A stretch of 64,000 nucleotides of DNA from JACNKV01 sp964422145 (GCA_964422145.1 CAYQZV010000010.1:1-64000); one strand, 5' to 3'. Positions 1-10,206 are shown, counted from the stretch's first letter. Notes: a model not told the origin generated them from the sequence alone. Numbers and translations are program-made.

Positions 1-2
1 CT

Positions 3-74
3 GCGGGCGTCGTATAATGGTTATTACCCGAGCTTCCCAAGCTCGTGACGTGAGTTCGATTCTCATCGCCCGCT
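3..74 (+). tRNA. tRNA-Gly (anticodon CCC)
   Basis: A full cloverleaf can be drawn. The acceptor stem pairs GCGGGCG with CGCCCGC, the anticodon stem pairs CGAGC with GCTCG around loop TTCCCAA (anticodon CCC, reading GGG glycine codons), and the T loop is TTCGATT. The discriminator base is T, as expected for glycine. No CCA is encoded after it, so the end must be added by nucleotidyltransferase. Its promoter lies outside the window. Confidence 0.96.
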
Positions 75-131
75 CAAACCCCCGCCCCCTGAAGAGATCT
101 CCCCTTTCTCTGATGGGGGCACCCTCTTATT

Positions 132-159
132 AAAAACGCCCCTATTCAGGGGCGTTTTT
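132..159. terminator. Bidirectional rho-independent terminator
   Basis: Stem CGCCCC/GGGGCG with a 6-base loop is flanked by AAAAA on the left and TTTTT on the right, so it can act on both strands. It lies between the rightward tRNA-Gly and the leftward transporter gene that ends at 186, and would end both transcripts. Confidence 0.9.
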
Positions 160-185
160 AAATATCAATTTGTTAATGAGTATAC

Positions 186-1463
186 TTATTTGGAAAGGTA
201 GTCTTTTGCCATTCTTTGACCTTCTTCAATATCCACTTTGATAAAGAAGTAAGCGCCTAAGAGGAACAAGATCAATATCGATAAAATACCATACCGAATA
301 TTACCTGTCATAAGTGTGATCGTTCCCATTAAAGCCGGACCAATAACCGCGGCAAATTTACCGAGCATATTATAGAACCCGAAGAATTCCGCTGACTTTT
401 CAGCAGGAATAAGCCTCGTATACATACTTCTGCTCAACGCCTGGATACCGCCCTGGAATAATCCGATCATCGCAGCTAAGGTGTAAAAATGCCATTGTTC
501 AGACATAAAATATCCGAGGAAAGTAATGACAGAATATCCGCCGATCCCGACTAAAATGGCGGGTTTAATACCGATTTTCTTTGCGAAGAGATTATATAAT
601 AATGCAGCCGGAAATGCAATAAACTGTACCATCAATAAAGCGGTAATTAGAGAGCTGCTTGGGAATCCGAGTGTCATTCCATAATCTACTGCCATTCGGA
701 CGATCGTATCCACTCCGTCAATATAGAGCCAATACGCCAGTAAGAACATTCCAACCACTTTTAAATGCCGGATATCTTTTAATGTGTCCATTAATTGTTT
801 CCAACCGAGTCCGATTGCTTTTCCCATGCCGACCGGTTCGTAGATCTCCGGTTCATCAACCCAGAGCCATACCGGGATCGTAAACACAGCCCACCAAACG
901 GCAACGGAGACAAATGACAGACGGATCGCCGTTGCTCCGTCAGGAATGCCAAATAATTCCGGTTTGAGATACATCAATACGTTGACAAGGAAAAGTATTC
1001 CACCCCCGATGTATCCTAATGCAAAACCAAGAGAAGAGACATAATCGACTTTCTTTTCAGATGCGACACCAGGAAGAAGTGAATCATAGAAAATGTTACT
1101 GCTGGAAAATCCGATTGTTGCTAACACGTAGAGTAGAACCGCCATCTGCCAATGACCCTGTGCAACGATCCATAATCCGCCTGTCATGACAATTCCGAGA
1201 AAAGCGAACAGGATCAGGAATTTCTTTTTAGCTGTTCCCCGGTCAGCGATCGCTCCAAGGAAGGGAGCCATGGCTGCGACAAAAATAGATGCAATGGAAT
1301 TTGCCCATCCAAGATAAAATGTACTTTCTGCCGGGTTGTTTGGATTTGCCCAGTAGGCTTTAAAAAACAATGGAAAGAAACCGGACATCACCGTTGTTGC
1401 AAACGCCGAATTCGCCCAATCATACAATGACCAACCCCAAATGGATTTTCTTTGATCAAGCAT
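186..1463 (-). CDS. MFS transporter, UMF1 (Atg22-like) family
   Basis: A 425-residue polytopic inner-membrane protein with about 12 hydrophobic segments. The N-terminus carries the W-x-x-Y-D-W-A-N-S-A-F pattern typical of the UMF1/Atg22-like branch of the major facilitator superfamily. In yeast Atg22 exports amino acids from the vacuole; bacterial members have no settled substrate, so an amino-acid or small-solute exporter is inference only. The start is well supported: an AAGGAGGT ribosome site lies just upstream of the ATG on the reverse strand. It is a single-gene unit, divergent from the beta-barrel gene at 1673 and closed by the terminator at 132-159. Confidence 0.88.
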   Translation of the reverse strand: MLDQRKSIWGWSLYDWANSAFATTVMSGFFPLFFKAYWANPNNPAESTFYLGWANSIASIFVAAMAPFLGAIADRGTAKKKFLILFAFLGIVMTGGLWIVAQGHWQMAVLLYVLATIGFSSSNIFYDSLLPGVASEKKVDYVSSLGFALGYIGGGILFLVNVLMYLKPELFGIPDGATAIRLSFVSVAVWWAVFTIPVWLWVDEPEIYEPVGMGKAIGLGWKQLMDTLKDIRHLKVVGMFLLAYWLYIDGVDTIVRMAVDYGMTLGFPSSSLITALLMVQFIAFPAALLYNLFAKKIGIKPAILVGIGGYSVITFLGYFMSEQWHFYTLAAMIGLFQGGIQALSRSMYTRLIPAEKSAEFFGFYNMLGKFAAVIGPALMGTITLMTGNIRYGILSILILFLLGAYFFIKVDIEEGQRMAKDYLSK

Positions 1464-1672
1464 ATTACCTCCTTGGTTAGTGCTTCATGGTATTGATTAT
1501 TCGATGGAATTTACAATAAAATAATTTCAAAACAACTTGAAGATATTTATCGTGGAAATAACGAGAATTATCAATCAAACGGTTTAAAATAAAAACAATG
1601 CATTTCTTGTAAAATCTTGTGAAATTCTTAGGCTTATTCATTTCAATAATCACCCTTTATCAAGGAGGTACA

Positions 1673-2971
1673 ATGAAAACACTAAGACGAGTCAGCTTAA
1701 CGGTTATCATCTTGATGATGATCAGTTTAGTCTTTGCACAGGAAGAAAGTAAAAATCCGACCGGTTGGAGCTTTGGCGGTGTCCCTGCGGTTGCCTACAA
1801 TTCTGACACAGGATTTTTGTACGGGATCATTCTTAATCCGTACAACTACGGCGACGGTTCTATGTATCCGGATTACAATTACCAGATCTACCTTGAATGG
1901 TCACGGACCACCAAAGGCAGCGGGATTAATCGTGTACAATTTGACTCCAAATATTTACTGCCGTTTGGACTGAGAGTCACCGGAGAATTAGCATATATGA
2001 CGGAACAAACCCTTCCGTTCTATGGATTTAACGGGTATAATGCTCAATATAATCCAAATTTCGTAGACAGTGAGCATGAGGATTATATTACTCGAGTCTA
2101 TTATCGTCACGAGAGAAATGTATTCAAATTCACATCCGATTTTCAGAAAAAAGTATATGGGGATAATCTGAATGGATTGTTCGGTTTAGGGATTATTAAT
2201 ACCGAAATTGCATCAGTTGATGTCGAATTATTAAATGAAGGAAAAGATGAAGATCTCTTACCTGTTTATTCAGACCCCGATAGTATAGGTTTATATGATA
2301 AATATGTTGATGATGGTATCATTAGCACTGATGAAAAAGACGGCGGAAGCACAAATTACTTAAAGTTTGGTGCAGTTTATGATACCAGAGATAACGAAGC
2401 CAACCCGATGACAGGAATGTGGACAGAAGGACTTGTGCAAGTCGTGCCGGGTTTCTTAGGAAGTGATTTTGATTATTCGGTGTTCACCTTTACCCATCGT
2501 CAATACTTTTCAATCATTCCGAATGATTTGTCTTTCGCATACAGAGTTGGATACCAGCAAGTGTTAAGTGGAGATATTCCTTTCTTTATGCTGCCCTATT
2601 ACCAGAGCAGCTATCAAACTCAAGAAGGATTCGGCGGCTCAAAAACCATGCGCGGAATTATGAAAAACCGTGTTGTCGGAAACTCTGTTGCATTATTTAA
2701 CACCGAATTACGCTGGAAATTCTTCCGGACTAAAGTTGCAGGTCAAAATCTGTATTTAGCTCTGAATGCATTTGTTGACGGCGGTCAAGTCATGGACAAT
2801 TATCCTACAACAAGTGATGCATTTGCTGATGAATCACTACATTTATCCTATGGCGGCGGTTTCAGAATCGCGTTAAATGAAAACTTCATTGTTGCTGTGG
2901 ATTATGGTATGGCTGCTGATGAGCAAGACGGTTCAAGCGGACTGTACATCGGTTTAGGATATCTTTATTAA
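1673..2971 (+). CDS. Omp85/BamA-like outer-membrane beta-barrel protein
   Basis: I start at the ATG at 1673, preceded by a strong AAGGAGGT site, rather than at an earlier in-frame codon. The 432-residue product begins with a clear signal peptide (MKTLRRVSL, then a hydrophobic run ending in VFAQ). The rest alternates aromatic and polar residues as in beta-strands, and GGSKTMRGI near residue 320 resembles the conserved RG-containing loop-6 motif of the surface-antigen (D15/Omp85) barrel. No POTRA domains are present, so this is a barrel-only member, not BamA itself. An acidic Asp/Gly-rich loop sits around residues 190-225. Role unknown: an outer-membrane pore or secretion-related protein is the likely class. 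Confidence 0.78.
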   Translation: MKTLRRVSLTVIILMMISLVFAQEESKNPTGWSFGGVPAVAYNSDTGFLYGIILNPYNYGDGSMYPDYNYQIYLEWSRTTKGSGINRVQFDSKYLLPFGLRVTGELAYMTEQTLPFYGFNGYNAQYNPNFVDSEHEDYITRVYYRHERNVFKFTSDFQKKVYGDNLNGLFGLGIINTEIASVDVELLNEGKDEDLLPVYSDPDSIGLYDKYVDDGIISTDEKDGGSTNYLKFGAVYDTRDNEANPMTGMWTEGLVQVVPGFLGSDFDYSVFTFTHRQYFSIIPNDLSFAYRVGYQQVLSGDIPFFMLPYYQSSYQTQEGFGGSKTMRGIMKNRVVGNSVALFNTELRWKFFRTKVAGQNLYLALNAFVDGGQVMDNYPTTSDAFADESLHLSYGGGFRIALNENFIVAVDYGMAADEQDGSSGLYIGLGYLY

Positions 2972-3042
2972 GGTATCCCGACAGGATTAAATGAAACCTG
3001 CGTCCTGCACATTTGAAACATTAAACCATTGAGGAATTTAGT

Positions 3043-4017
3043 ATGAACGTTCTTTCAAGCGGATCCGGAAAGTTGATTCAACCACCGGATTTGGATGCGT
3101 TCAGAGAGTGGAATCGAACACATAAATCGAGAGAGCTTGTTGATAAAAGAATGACGGAAAAAGAAGCTGTCTCTCGATTCATAGAGGATGGGAATTACAT
3201 CGGAATCGAGTTGTACGGTACAGTTCGTGCCCCGATGTCCCTTGTCAGAGAGGTCATTCGTCAGGGGTTCCGTGAGTTGAAATGTGCAGGACAAGGGGTG
3301 TTTGAATCAGACCTCCTTGCGGCTGCAAATGTGGTGAAACAACTGGATTGGACCTATATCGGGTTTGAGGTGTACGGGCTCTCCAAAAACGCCCGCATTT
3401 CGGTTGAACAGGGATATGTTGAGTCGCTGGTTGAGTGGTCAAATGCGGCGCTGACCTGGCGGTTCAAAGCAACGGCAATGGGTGTTCCGTTCCTGCCGAC
3501 GCGTGTGATGCTGGGAACCGATACATACAAATTCAGTGCAGCGAAGGTAGCAGAATGTCCATTCACGGGGCAGAAAGTCTGTTTATTGCCTGCGCTAATC
3601 CTGGACACGGGTTTGATTCATGTCAGCCGAGCAGATAAATATGGTAATTGCCAAATTGACGGAATCAGTGGTTTTGCAGCAGAGATGGCACGAGCATCCA
3701 AGCGGTTGATTATTTCAGCTGAAGAGATCGTGGATGAAGATCTGATTCGCAATCAACCGGATAAAACCATCATCCCTTACTATTTAGTGGATGCAGTGAT
3801 CGAAGCTCCATTTGGTGCGCATCCCGGTGAAATGACAAATTGTTATGAACGGGATGAAGATCATATACGATCGTATATAAAAGCAGGAAAAAACTCGACG
3901 GATTTACAGAAATATTTTGATCAATGGATTTACAAAGTCAGTGATCATCAAACCTATTTAGGAAAGGTTGGAGCGGAAACCTTAAATCAGCTTCGCATCG
4001 GGAGTAAAAATGAATAA
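3043..4017 (+). CDS. gctA: CoA-transferase family I, alpha subunit (glutaconate CoA-transferase-like)
   Basis: A 324-residue soluble protein matching the A subunit of family I CoA-transferases of the glutaconate type, which move CoA between acyl-CoA and a free carboxylic acid. Length and general pattern fit GctA, including the early segment ending VSRFIEDGNYIGIELYG and later HVSRADKYGNCQIDG. It overlaps the B-subunit gene by 8 bases, as expected for a co-translated heterodimer. The catalytic glutamate is in the partner. Substrate is uncertain: glutaconate, 3-oxoacid or another short dicarboxylate are all possible, and no glutamate-fermentation genes lie nearby. A GAGGAA site precedes the ATG. 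Confidence 0.82.
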   Translation: MNVLSSGSGKLIQPPDLDAFREWNRTHKSRELVDKRMTEKEAVSRFIEDGNYIGIELYGTVRAPMSLVREVIRQGFRELKCAGQGVFESDLLAAANVVKQLDWTYIGFEVYGLSKNARISVEQGYVESLVEWSNAALTWRFKATAMGVPFLPTRVMLGTDTYKFSAAKVAECPFTGQKVCLLPALILDTGLIHVSRADKYGNCQIDGISGFAAEMARASKRLIISAEEIVDEDLIRNQPDKTIIPYYLVDAVIEAPFGAHPGEMTNCYERDEDHIRSYIKAGKNSTDLQKYFDQWIYKVSDHQTYLGKVGAETLNQLRIGSKNE

Positions 4018-4780
4018 ACCCAGATATAATTCATCTGAATTGCTCATTTGTATTTCTGCCCGATTAATGGAAGATGGCGCAACTTGTTTTATTGGCACTG
4101 GTATTCCGATGCTGGCAGCATCATTGGCACAAAAATTATACGCACCGAATCTCATATCCATTTTTGAGTTTGGCGGTGTCGGTGCCCAACTAAGCAAATT
4201 ACCGCTTGCCGTCGGTGATATGCGGACATTCCACCGTGGTGTTGCGGCTGCAGGGATTTGCGACATTATGGAAACAGCGCAACGTGGATTTGTCGATTAC
4301 GGTTTTCTCGGGGGGGCACAGATCGATATGTACGGCAATCTCAATTCAACGATGATCGGAGATGATCATAGTAATCCAAAAGTGCGTTTACCCGGATCGG
4401 GCGGAGGAAATGATGTAGGGAGTACCTGTTGGAGAACCATTGCGATTATGCAGCATGACATTCGTCGGTTTATCCCGAAAGTGGACTTCATTACTACACC
4501 GGGTTATCTAACGGGACCGGGCGCAAGAGAAGAAGCCGGATTGCCGTCAAATACCGGTCCGTACCGAGTAGTAACCAATCTCTGCACGATGGGATTTGAT
4601 CCTGAGACAAAATGGATGACATTAGCAGCATTAAATCCCGGTGTGACCGTTGATGATGTAGTCCAAAATACCGGATTTGAGTTGATAATCCCTGAGGATA
4701 TTGAAACAAATCATGAGCCAACGAGCGAAGAATTAAAAATATTACGGAACGAAGTCGATAAAGACAGGTACTATATTTAA
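4010..4780 (+). CDS. gctB: CoA-transferase family I, beta subunit (catalytic)
   Basis: A 256-residue B subunit of the glutaconate-type CoA-transferase. Glu52, in the segment SIFEFGGVGAQ, is at the position expected for the catalytic glutamate that forms the enzyme-CoA thioester (Glu54 in Acidaminococcus GctB, from memory). A glycine-rich stretch GSGGGNDVGS follows near residue 130. It overlaps gctA by 8 bases, so the two are one operon and one enzyme. The exact acid and CoA donor cannot be read from sequence. Confidence 0.82.
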   Translation: MNKPRYNSSELLICISARLMEDGATCFIGTGIPMLAASLAQKLYAPNLISIFEFGGVGAQLSKLPLAVGDMRTFHRGVAAAGICDIMETAQRGFVDYGFLGGAQIDMYGNLNSTMIGDDHSNPKVRLPGSGGGNDVGSTCWRTIAIMQHDIRRFIPKVDFITTPGYLTGPGAREEAGLPSNTGPYRVVTNLCTMGFDPETKWMTLAALNPGVTVDDVVQNTGFELIIPEDIETNHEPTSEELKILRNEVDKDRYYI

Positions 4781-4828
4781 TACGATGAATATTAACCAAC
4801 TAAACCAAATTTAGGTTTTAGGATACAC

Positions 4829-6064
4829 ATGAAAAATAGTTTACAAGATCAAATACAATCATTAATGAAATTTAATGAAGAGATCAGTCAAATCCAGGAT
4901 TTGGATGCGGTTCTCGACTTTTTATTGACAAAAGCCCGTGAACTAACCAATGCTGACTCGGGAACACTTTATTTGACAACCGGAGATCAATTAGTTTTTA
5001 GTTATACCCAAAATGACACGCTGTTCAAATCAAATTTGGATAATAAAAATTTATATAATGCGTTTAAAATTCCGATCAACGACGAATCGATAGCTGGTTA
5101 TGTTGCCAATCGGAAAAAATTGTTAAACATCCCTGATGCGTACCAAATAGAAAATACTCGGCCCTTTGGGTTTAATTCATCATTTGATAAAAGCTCAGGA
5201 TATAAAACGACATCCATTTTAACTACGCCCATTGTAAATGTTGCCAATAATGTTGTTGGCGTTCTTCAATTAATCAATGCCAAAGATGAGAATAATAAGG
5301 TAATTGCATTCGATGAAAATGATGAAGTCCTTATCACATTTTTTGCAGGGAATGCCTCAACGCATATTGAACGAGCTGAATTGACCAGAGAACTGATCAT
5401 GCGGATGATCAAAATGGCAGAGTTGCGGGATCCGAAAGAAACAGGCGAACATGTTAATCGAGTTGGAGCGATTGCCGCGGAATTGTATGTCCATTGGGCA
5501 TTAAAAAAGGGTGTTGATCTGATGGAAATTAAAAAACAAAAAGGTAATATCCGATTGGCCGCTATGCTGCATGATGTCGGTAAAATTGCCATTTCGGATG
5601 TCATTTTGAAAAAGCCCGGCCGCTTTGATGATGATGAAAGATTTGTCATGAATTTCCACACGATTTTTGGAGCCCGCCTGTTTAAGAATTCAAAATCTGA
5701 AATCGATCAATTGAGTAAAGCAATTGCATTATCCCACCATGAACGATGGGACGGTAAGGGATATCCCGGCGACGTTGGCAATATTCATCAAGATATCAAC
5801 GCTATGGGGCAAGGATACAAAGGGAAAGAAATTCCTCTGGGCGGAAGGATTGTAGCCATCGCGGACGTTTACGATGCATTAATGTCATCCCGTGTGTATA
5901 AAAAAGCATGGAGTGAGGAAGACACATTGCACGAATTATTGAAATGCAGCGGGACTCAATTTGACCCTGATCTGATGGATTGTTTTTTGGAAATATATGA
6001 TACCGTCAAAGCAATTTATCAAAAATACCAAGACAGTGCTTCAACAGTATTGATGTACGATTAA
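4829..6064 (+). CDS. GAF domain plus HD-GYP cyclic-di-GMP phosphodiesterase
   Basis: A 411-residue soluble signalling protein. Residues about 20-185 form a GAF sensor domain, which in this family binds a small ligand or mediates dimerisation. Residues about 200-395 form an HD-GYP domain: the HD pair is in MLHDVGKIAI near residue 248, and the GYP signature is in HHERWDGKGYP near residues 303-313, followed by IADVYDALMSSR. HD-GYP proteins hydrolyse cyclic-di-GMP or a related dinucleotide. No receiver or membrane domain is present, so the input signal probably enters through the GAF domain. No associated diguanylate cyclase lies nearby. Confidence 0.9.
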   Translation: MKNSLQDQIQSLMKFNEEISQIQDLDAVLDFLLTKARELTNADSGTLYLTTGDQLVFSYTQNDTLFKSNLDNKNLYNAFKIPINDESIAGYVANRKKLLNIPDAYQIENTRPFGFNSSFDKSSGYKTTSILTTPIVNVANNVVGVLQLINAKDENNKVIAFDENDEVLITFFAGNASTHIERAELTRELIMRMIKMAELRDPKETGEHVNRVGAIAAELYVHWALKKGVDLMEIKKQKGNIRLAAMLHDVGKIAISDVILKKPGRFDDDERFVMNFHTIFGARLFKNSKSEIDQLSKAIALSHHERWDGKGYPGDVGNIHQDINAMGQGYKGKEIPLGGRIVAIADVYDALMSSRVYKKAWSEEDTLHELLKCSGTQFDPDLMDCFLEIYDTVKAIYQKYQDSASTVLMYD

Positions 6065-6121
6065 TCGTAACCATTTAATTCATAACACCTAAAATCTAAG
6101 AAAAGACACGGAGTGATAACT

Positions 6122-8977
6122 GTGAAACATTTTACCAAATTATTAGGAATACTCTTTTTATTAACTATTCTAAGTTGTACATCGGTATGCCACAAAAATA
6201 CATGCCCGAATGAAACAAAAAAAGAGTGCCATTCAACCCAATTAATTCTCGACCCTGATGTAAAAATTGGAACGCTTAACAACGGACTCAAATATTACAT
6301 CCGTCAAAACCAAAAACCAGAGAATCGTGCAGTACTTCGTTTGGTGGTCAATGCCGGATCGGTATTAGAGGATGAAGACCAGAAGGGGCTGGCTCACTTT
6401 ATTGAGCATATGGCGTTTAACGGAACCGTCCATTTCAATAAGTCTGAATTAGTCGATTACCTCGAAGGGATCGGAATGAAATTCGGTGCAGGATTAAATG
6501 CATACACATCATTTGATGAAACGGTATATATGCTGCAGGTTCCCATGGATGATCCTGAAGCTATCCAAAGTGCGTTTCAAATATTGGAAGACTGGGCTCA
6601 CGGAATATTATTTGAAGAAGAAGAAATTGATAAAGAACGCGGCGTCATTAAAGAAGAATGGCGGCTAGGGCAAGGAGCCTGGAAACGGATGTGGAATCAG
6701 CATGCGCCGAAACTGCTCAATAATTCAATGTATTCAAAACGGCTGCCCATTGGTGATGTTGCGGTTATAGATACAGCACACTATGAAACCTTCCATCGGT
6801 TTTATAACGATTGGTATCGGCCGGATTTGATGGCTGTAGTTGCCGTTGGTGATTTTAATGCAGATGATATTGAGCAATTAGTTCATAAGCATTTTGAAGG
6901 TATCCCGGTGAAGGATTCACCGCGTGAACGAATTGAATTTGAGATTCCGGATCATGAGGAGACGATCGTTGCCATTGCATCCGATCCTGAAGCGACTCGA
7001 ACAAACGTCAACGTATATTTTAAACGTCCCGTGGAAAAAGTAAAAACAGAAGATGCTTATCGTCAATGGATATTGGAACGGTTGTACTCGGGGATGATCA
7101 ACGCCAGATTTAGCGAAACGACTAAAACACCGAACTCTCCTTTTATGTATGCTTATTCGTACACATCAAATATTGTGAAAACGAAGTCAGCACATGTGTT
7201 AATGGCCGGTGTAAAAGAAGTCGGGATTTTAGATGGATTAAAAGCACTATTGACCGAAGCTGAAAGAATCGACCGTTTTGGATTCACATCGTCTGAATTA
7301 GAACGGCAAAAGATGGAGATCATGCGATCAATCGAACAAGCATATGATGAGCGGGATAAAACTGAATCGAAACTCTACGCCGGTGAATATGTCAGACACT
7401 ACCTTCAGGAAGAACCCATTCCGGGAATTGAACAGGAACTGGCGTTATATCAAAAATATTTACCGAGCATTCATGTAGATGAGATCAATCAGATGAACCC
7501 GAGAATGCTTTCACAGGAAAATAGAGTAATTACCGTTGGCGCACCGGAAAAAGATGGATTGACTCTGCCGACGGAAGAAGAATTGCTGAGTCAATTCCAA
7601 TTGGTGAAAGAAATCGATATTTTACCGTACACGGATGTAGTGTCCAATGAGCCGTTAGTGGCTGAGTATCCTAAACCGGCTGAGATTGTTTCGACAAAAA
7701 TATATGAAGATATTGGCGTTGAAACTCTGACGTTGACTAACGGTATTCATGTGATCTTAAAACAAACTCAATTCAAAAATGATGAAGTCTTGTTTAACGC
7801 ATTCAGTCAAGGCGGAACCTCTTTAATTGATGACGAGGATTTTGCTTCGGGTGATGCCGCTGCTGATTTGATAGAAACCGGTGGATTGGGAACCTTAAGT
7901 CAAATTGAGTTAGAGAAAAAATTGACCGGGAAGGTCGTGTCAGTATCGCCGTACATTAATCAATTGTACGAAGGATTGTCCGGGTCGGCTTCTCCAAAGG
8001 ATCTTGAAACAATGTTTCAATTGATATATCTCTACTTTACATCACCCCGCATGGATGAGGAAGCGTTTACAGCAACACTATCCCGTTGGAGAGGATATTT
8101 AGAAAATAGAAGTTCAAGACCTGAATCCGCATTTCAGGACACAATTCAAGTAACGATGGCACAGCATCATCTCCGTGAACGTCCATGGGACTTAGATTTT
8201 TTACAGGAAATTGATCCTAAAAAAGCGTATGCGTTTTATCAAGATCGGTATTTAGATGCTGGAGATTTCACCTTCACATTTGTGGGTAATTATGATTCGA
8301 ATGTCATAATTCCTTTAGTTCAGACGTGGCTTGGGGGATTACCCACCAACCAGCGGAAAGAATCCTGGGTGGATCATGATATTCAGTATCCGATTGGTGC
8401 GATAAATAAATCGGTGTTTAAAGGTGTCGATGAAAAAAGTATGACGCAAATGATGTTCACAGGTCCTTTTGAATGGAGTAACAAAAATAATTATTTACTG
8501 CAATCGATGGTACAAGCATTTCAAATTAAACTGCGTGAAATTCTTCGAGAGGAACTTGGCGGTGTTTATGGTGTTGGAGTTTGGCCGTCAATTAGTCATT
8601 ATCCGGACGAAGAGTATAAGATTACAATTTCATTCGGGTGTGCTCCTGACAGAGTCGATGAGCTCACTAATGCTGTCTATGATCAGATTGATAGTCTAAT
8701 GACCCTTGGTACAACAGATAAATATTTGAATAAGGTAAAAGAAACACAGAAAAGAGAACGTGAGACATCCCTGCTGGAAAATAATTACTGGTTGAGAAAA
8801 CTAACCTATATGTCAAAACATGAAGTAGATTTCTCATTGTTTGATATTTTTAATGACTATGTTGAAGACTTATCCTTATCGGATATTCAGAAAACAGCTA
8901 AAACCTATTTCGACACTGAAAATGTTGTGCAGATAACCTTGTATCCTGAAGATCGTGCAAACAAAGAGGACAATTAA
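6122..8977 (+). CDS. M16 family zinc metallopeptidase, lipoprotein
   Basis: A pitrilysin/insulinase-type protease of 951 residues when started at GTG 6122. That codon sits 8 bases after a GGAG site, while the upstream in-frame GTG at 6113 overlaps the site itself. The signal segment ends in the lipobox LTILSC, predicting a lipid-anchored envelope protein. The inverted zinc motif HFIEH lies at about residues 92-96, with the downstream glutamate in GVIKEEW. A second, non-catalytic M16 repeat begins near residue 540 (TLTNGIHVILKQ), giving the two-half clamp of the family. Likely role: degradation of small peptides in the periplasm. It is followed within 20 bases by a second exported peptidase gene. 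Confidence 0.92.
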   Translation: MKHFTKLLGILFLLTILSCTSVCHKNTCPNETKKECHSTQLILDPDVKIGTLNNGLKYYIRQNQKPENRAVLRLVVNAGSVLEDEDQKGLAHFIEHMAFNGTVHFNKSELVDYLEGIGMKFGAGLNAYTSFDETVYMLQVPMDDPEAIQSAFQILEDWAHGILFEEEEIDKERGVIKEEWRLGQGAWKRMWNQHAPKLLNNSMYSKRLPIGDVAVIDTAHYETFHRFYNDWYRPDLMAVVAVGDFNADDIEQLVHKHFEGIPVKDSPRERIEFEIPDHEETIVAIASDPEATRTNVNVYFKRPVEKVKTEDAYRQWILERLYSGMINARFSETTKTPNSPFMYAYSYTSNIVKTKSAHVLMAGVKEVGILDGLKALLTEAERIDRFGFTSSELERQKMEIMRSIEQAYDERDKTESKLYAGEYVRHYLQEEPIPGIEQELALYQKYLPSIHVDEINQMNPRMLSQENRVITVGAPEKDGLTLPTEEELLSQFQLVKEIDILPYTDVVSNEPLVAEYPKPAEIVSTKIYEDIGVETLTLTNGIHVILKQTQFKNDEVLFNAFSQGGTSLIDDEDFASGDAAADLIETGGLGTLSQIELEKKLTGKVVSVSPYINQLYEGLSGSASPKDLETMFQLIYLYFTSPRMDEEAFTATLSRWRGYLENRSSRPESAFQDTIQVTMAQHHLRERPWDLDFLQEIDPKKAYAFYQDRYLDAGDFTFTFVGNYDSNVIIPLVQTWLGGLPTNQRKESWVDHDIQYPIGAINKSVFKGVDEKSMTQMMFTGPFEWSNKNNYLLQSMVQAFQIKLREILREELGGVYGVGVWPSISHYPDEEYKITISFGCAPDRVDELTNAVYDQIDSLMTLGTTDKYLNKVKETQKRERETSLLENNYWLRKLTYMSKHEVDFSLFDIFNDYVEDLSLSDIQKTAKTYFDTENVVQITLYPEDRANKEDN

Positions 8978-8997
8978 GTGACTAAAGGAGTATGCCT

Positions 8998-10206
8998 ATG
9001 AGGTATATCATAAAACTTATACTCATTTTTCTTGTCGGTTATTCTTGCGGACAGGACGCTACTCGGAATAAAGGTGAATTCATTGAAAGAGAATCTGGGT
9101 TCTATCAAGTCATCAAGGATGAATTAGAAGAATATTATGGTGATGATGATGAATCAAATCTTCGCTTTAAAGTGAATTTGGACGGCGTTGAAATTCCTGT
9201 TGATACCAGTGATTTTACAATCTTTTGGCATAATCCTCCTGTCTCTCAGGGAAAAACCGGAACATGCTGGTGTTTTTCAGGAACATCATTCTTAGAATCT
9301 GAAATTTACCGCCTTACCGGGAAAAAGCTCCGACTTTCAGAAATGTACACGGTATACTGGGAAACAGTTGAAAAAGCCAGGAGATTTGTCCGGGAGAGAG
9401 GTGACTCGGAGTTTTCTCAAGGATCGCAGCTTAATTCTGTGACTCGAATGTGGGAAAAGTACGGTATCGTTCCATATTCCGTTTATCCAGGGAAAAGCGA
9501 AGAACAGCCGTTCCCGGATCATAGTCAGATGTGGGATGAAATGACGGATTATTTGAAATCGGTCGAAGAAACAAACGCGTGGAATGAAGAAACGGTAATC
9601 CAAACTATTCGATCAATCTTGGATCATCATTTAGGCACACCACCGGAATACGTGACGGTCCATGGTGCAAGACTGACACCCAAAAAATATTTCGAACGGA
9701 TTGTAAAAGTAGATGTAAACGATTTTGTCAGTTTAATGTCTTTGATGGAAAAACCCTACGGTGAGTATGCAGAGTACGATGTTCCTGATAATTGGTGGAA
9801 CAGTGAGGAGTATTTGAATTTACCGTTAGACAATTTTATGGATATCCTCAAACAGAGTATTCGAGACGGGTATACATTTGGTATTGGAGGTGATGTCTCT
9901 GAAGCCGGTCTGCGTTCGGTTGAAGAAGTCGCGATTGTCCCGACGTTCGATATCCCTGCGGAGTACATTGACGAGAATGCCCGCCAATTTCGATTCAGCA
10001 ATCGATCTACAACGGATGATCATGGGATTCATGTCGTTGGATATTCAACCTTTGGCAATACGGATTGGTTTCTCATAAAAGACTCCGGCGCTGGCGGTCA
10101 TACTGGTCCGACCAAAGGATATTCGTATTATCACGAAGACTACATTAAGTTAAAGATGATGTCTGTGATCATTCACAAAGATGCCGTAAAAGAATTAAAG
10201 AAGTAA
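8998..10206 (+). CDS. C1B-type (bleomycin hydrolase/PepC-like) cysteine peptidase, exported
   Basis: Start placed at ATG 8998, seven bases after an AAAGGAG site; the ATG at 8992 is too close to it. The 402-residue product has a hydrophobic N-terminus ending near YSCGQD, a possible but non-canonical lipobox. The papain-fold active site is visible: QGKTGTCWCF holds the catalytic Cys90, and the histidine is in DHGIHVVGY near residue 342. Where papain-fold enzymes usually have Asn (KNSWG), this protein reads IKDSGAG. I recall the same substitution in exported C1 peptidases of Bacteroidetes, so it may be a subgroup trait rather than inactivation. Probable aminopeptidase of the envelope, paired with the M16 gene upstream. 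Confidence 0.85.
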   Translation: MRYIIKLILIFLVGYSCGQDATRNKGEFIERESGFYQVIKDELEEYYGDDDESNLRFKVNLDGVEIPVDTSDFTIFWHNPPVSQGKTGTCWCFSGTSFLESEIYRLTGKKLRLSEMYTVYWETVEKARRFVRERGDSEFSQGSQLNSVTRMWEKYGIVPYSVYPGKSEEQPFPDHSQMWDEMTDYLKSVEETNAWNEETVIQTIRSILDHHLGTPPEYVTVHGARLTPKKYFERIVKVDVNDFVSLMSLMEKPYGEYAEYDVPDNWWNSEEYLNLPLDNFMDILKQSIRDGYTFGIGGDVSEAGLRSVEEVAIVPTFDIPAEYIDENARQFRFSNRSTTDDHGIHVVGYSTFGNTDWFLIKDSGAGGHTGPTKGYSYYHEDYIKLKMMSVIIHKDAVKELKK

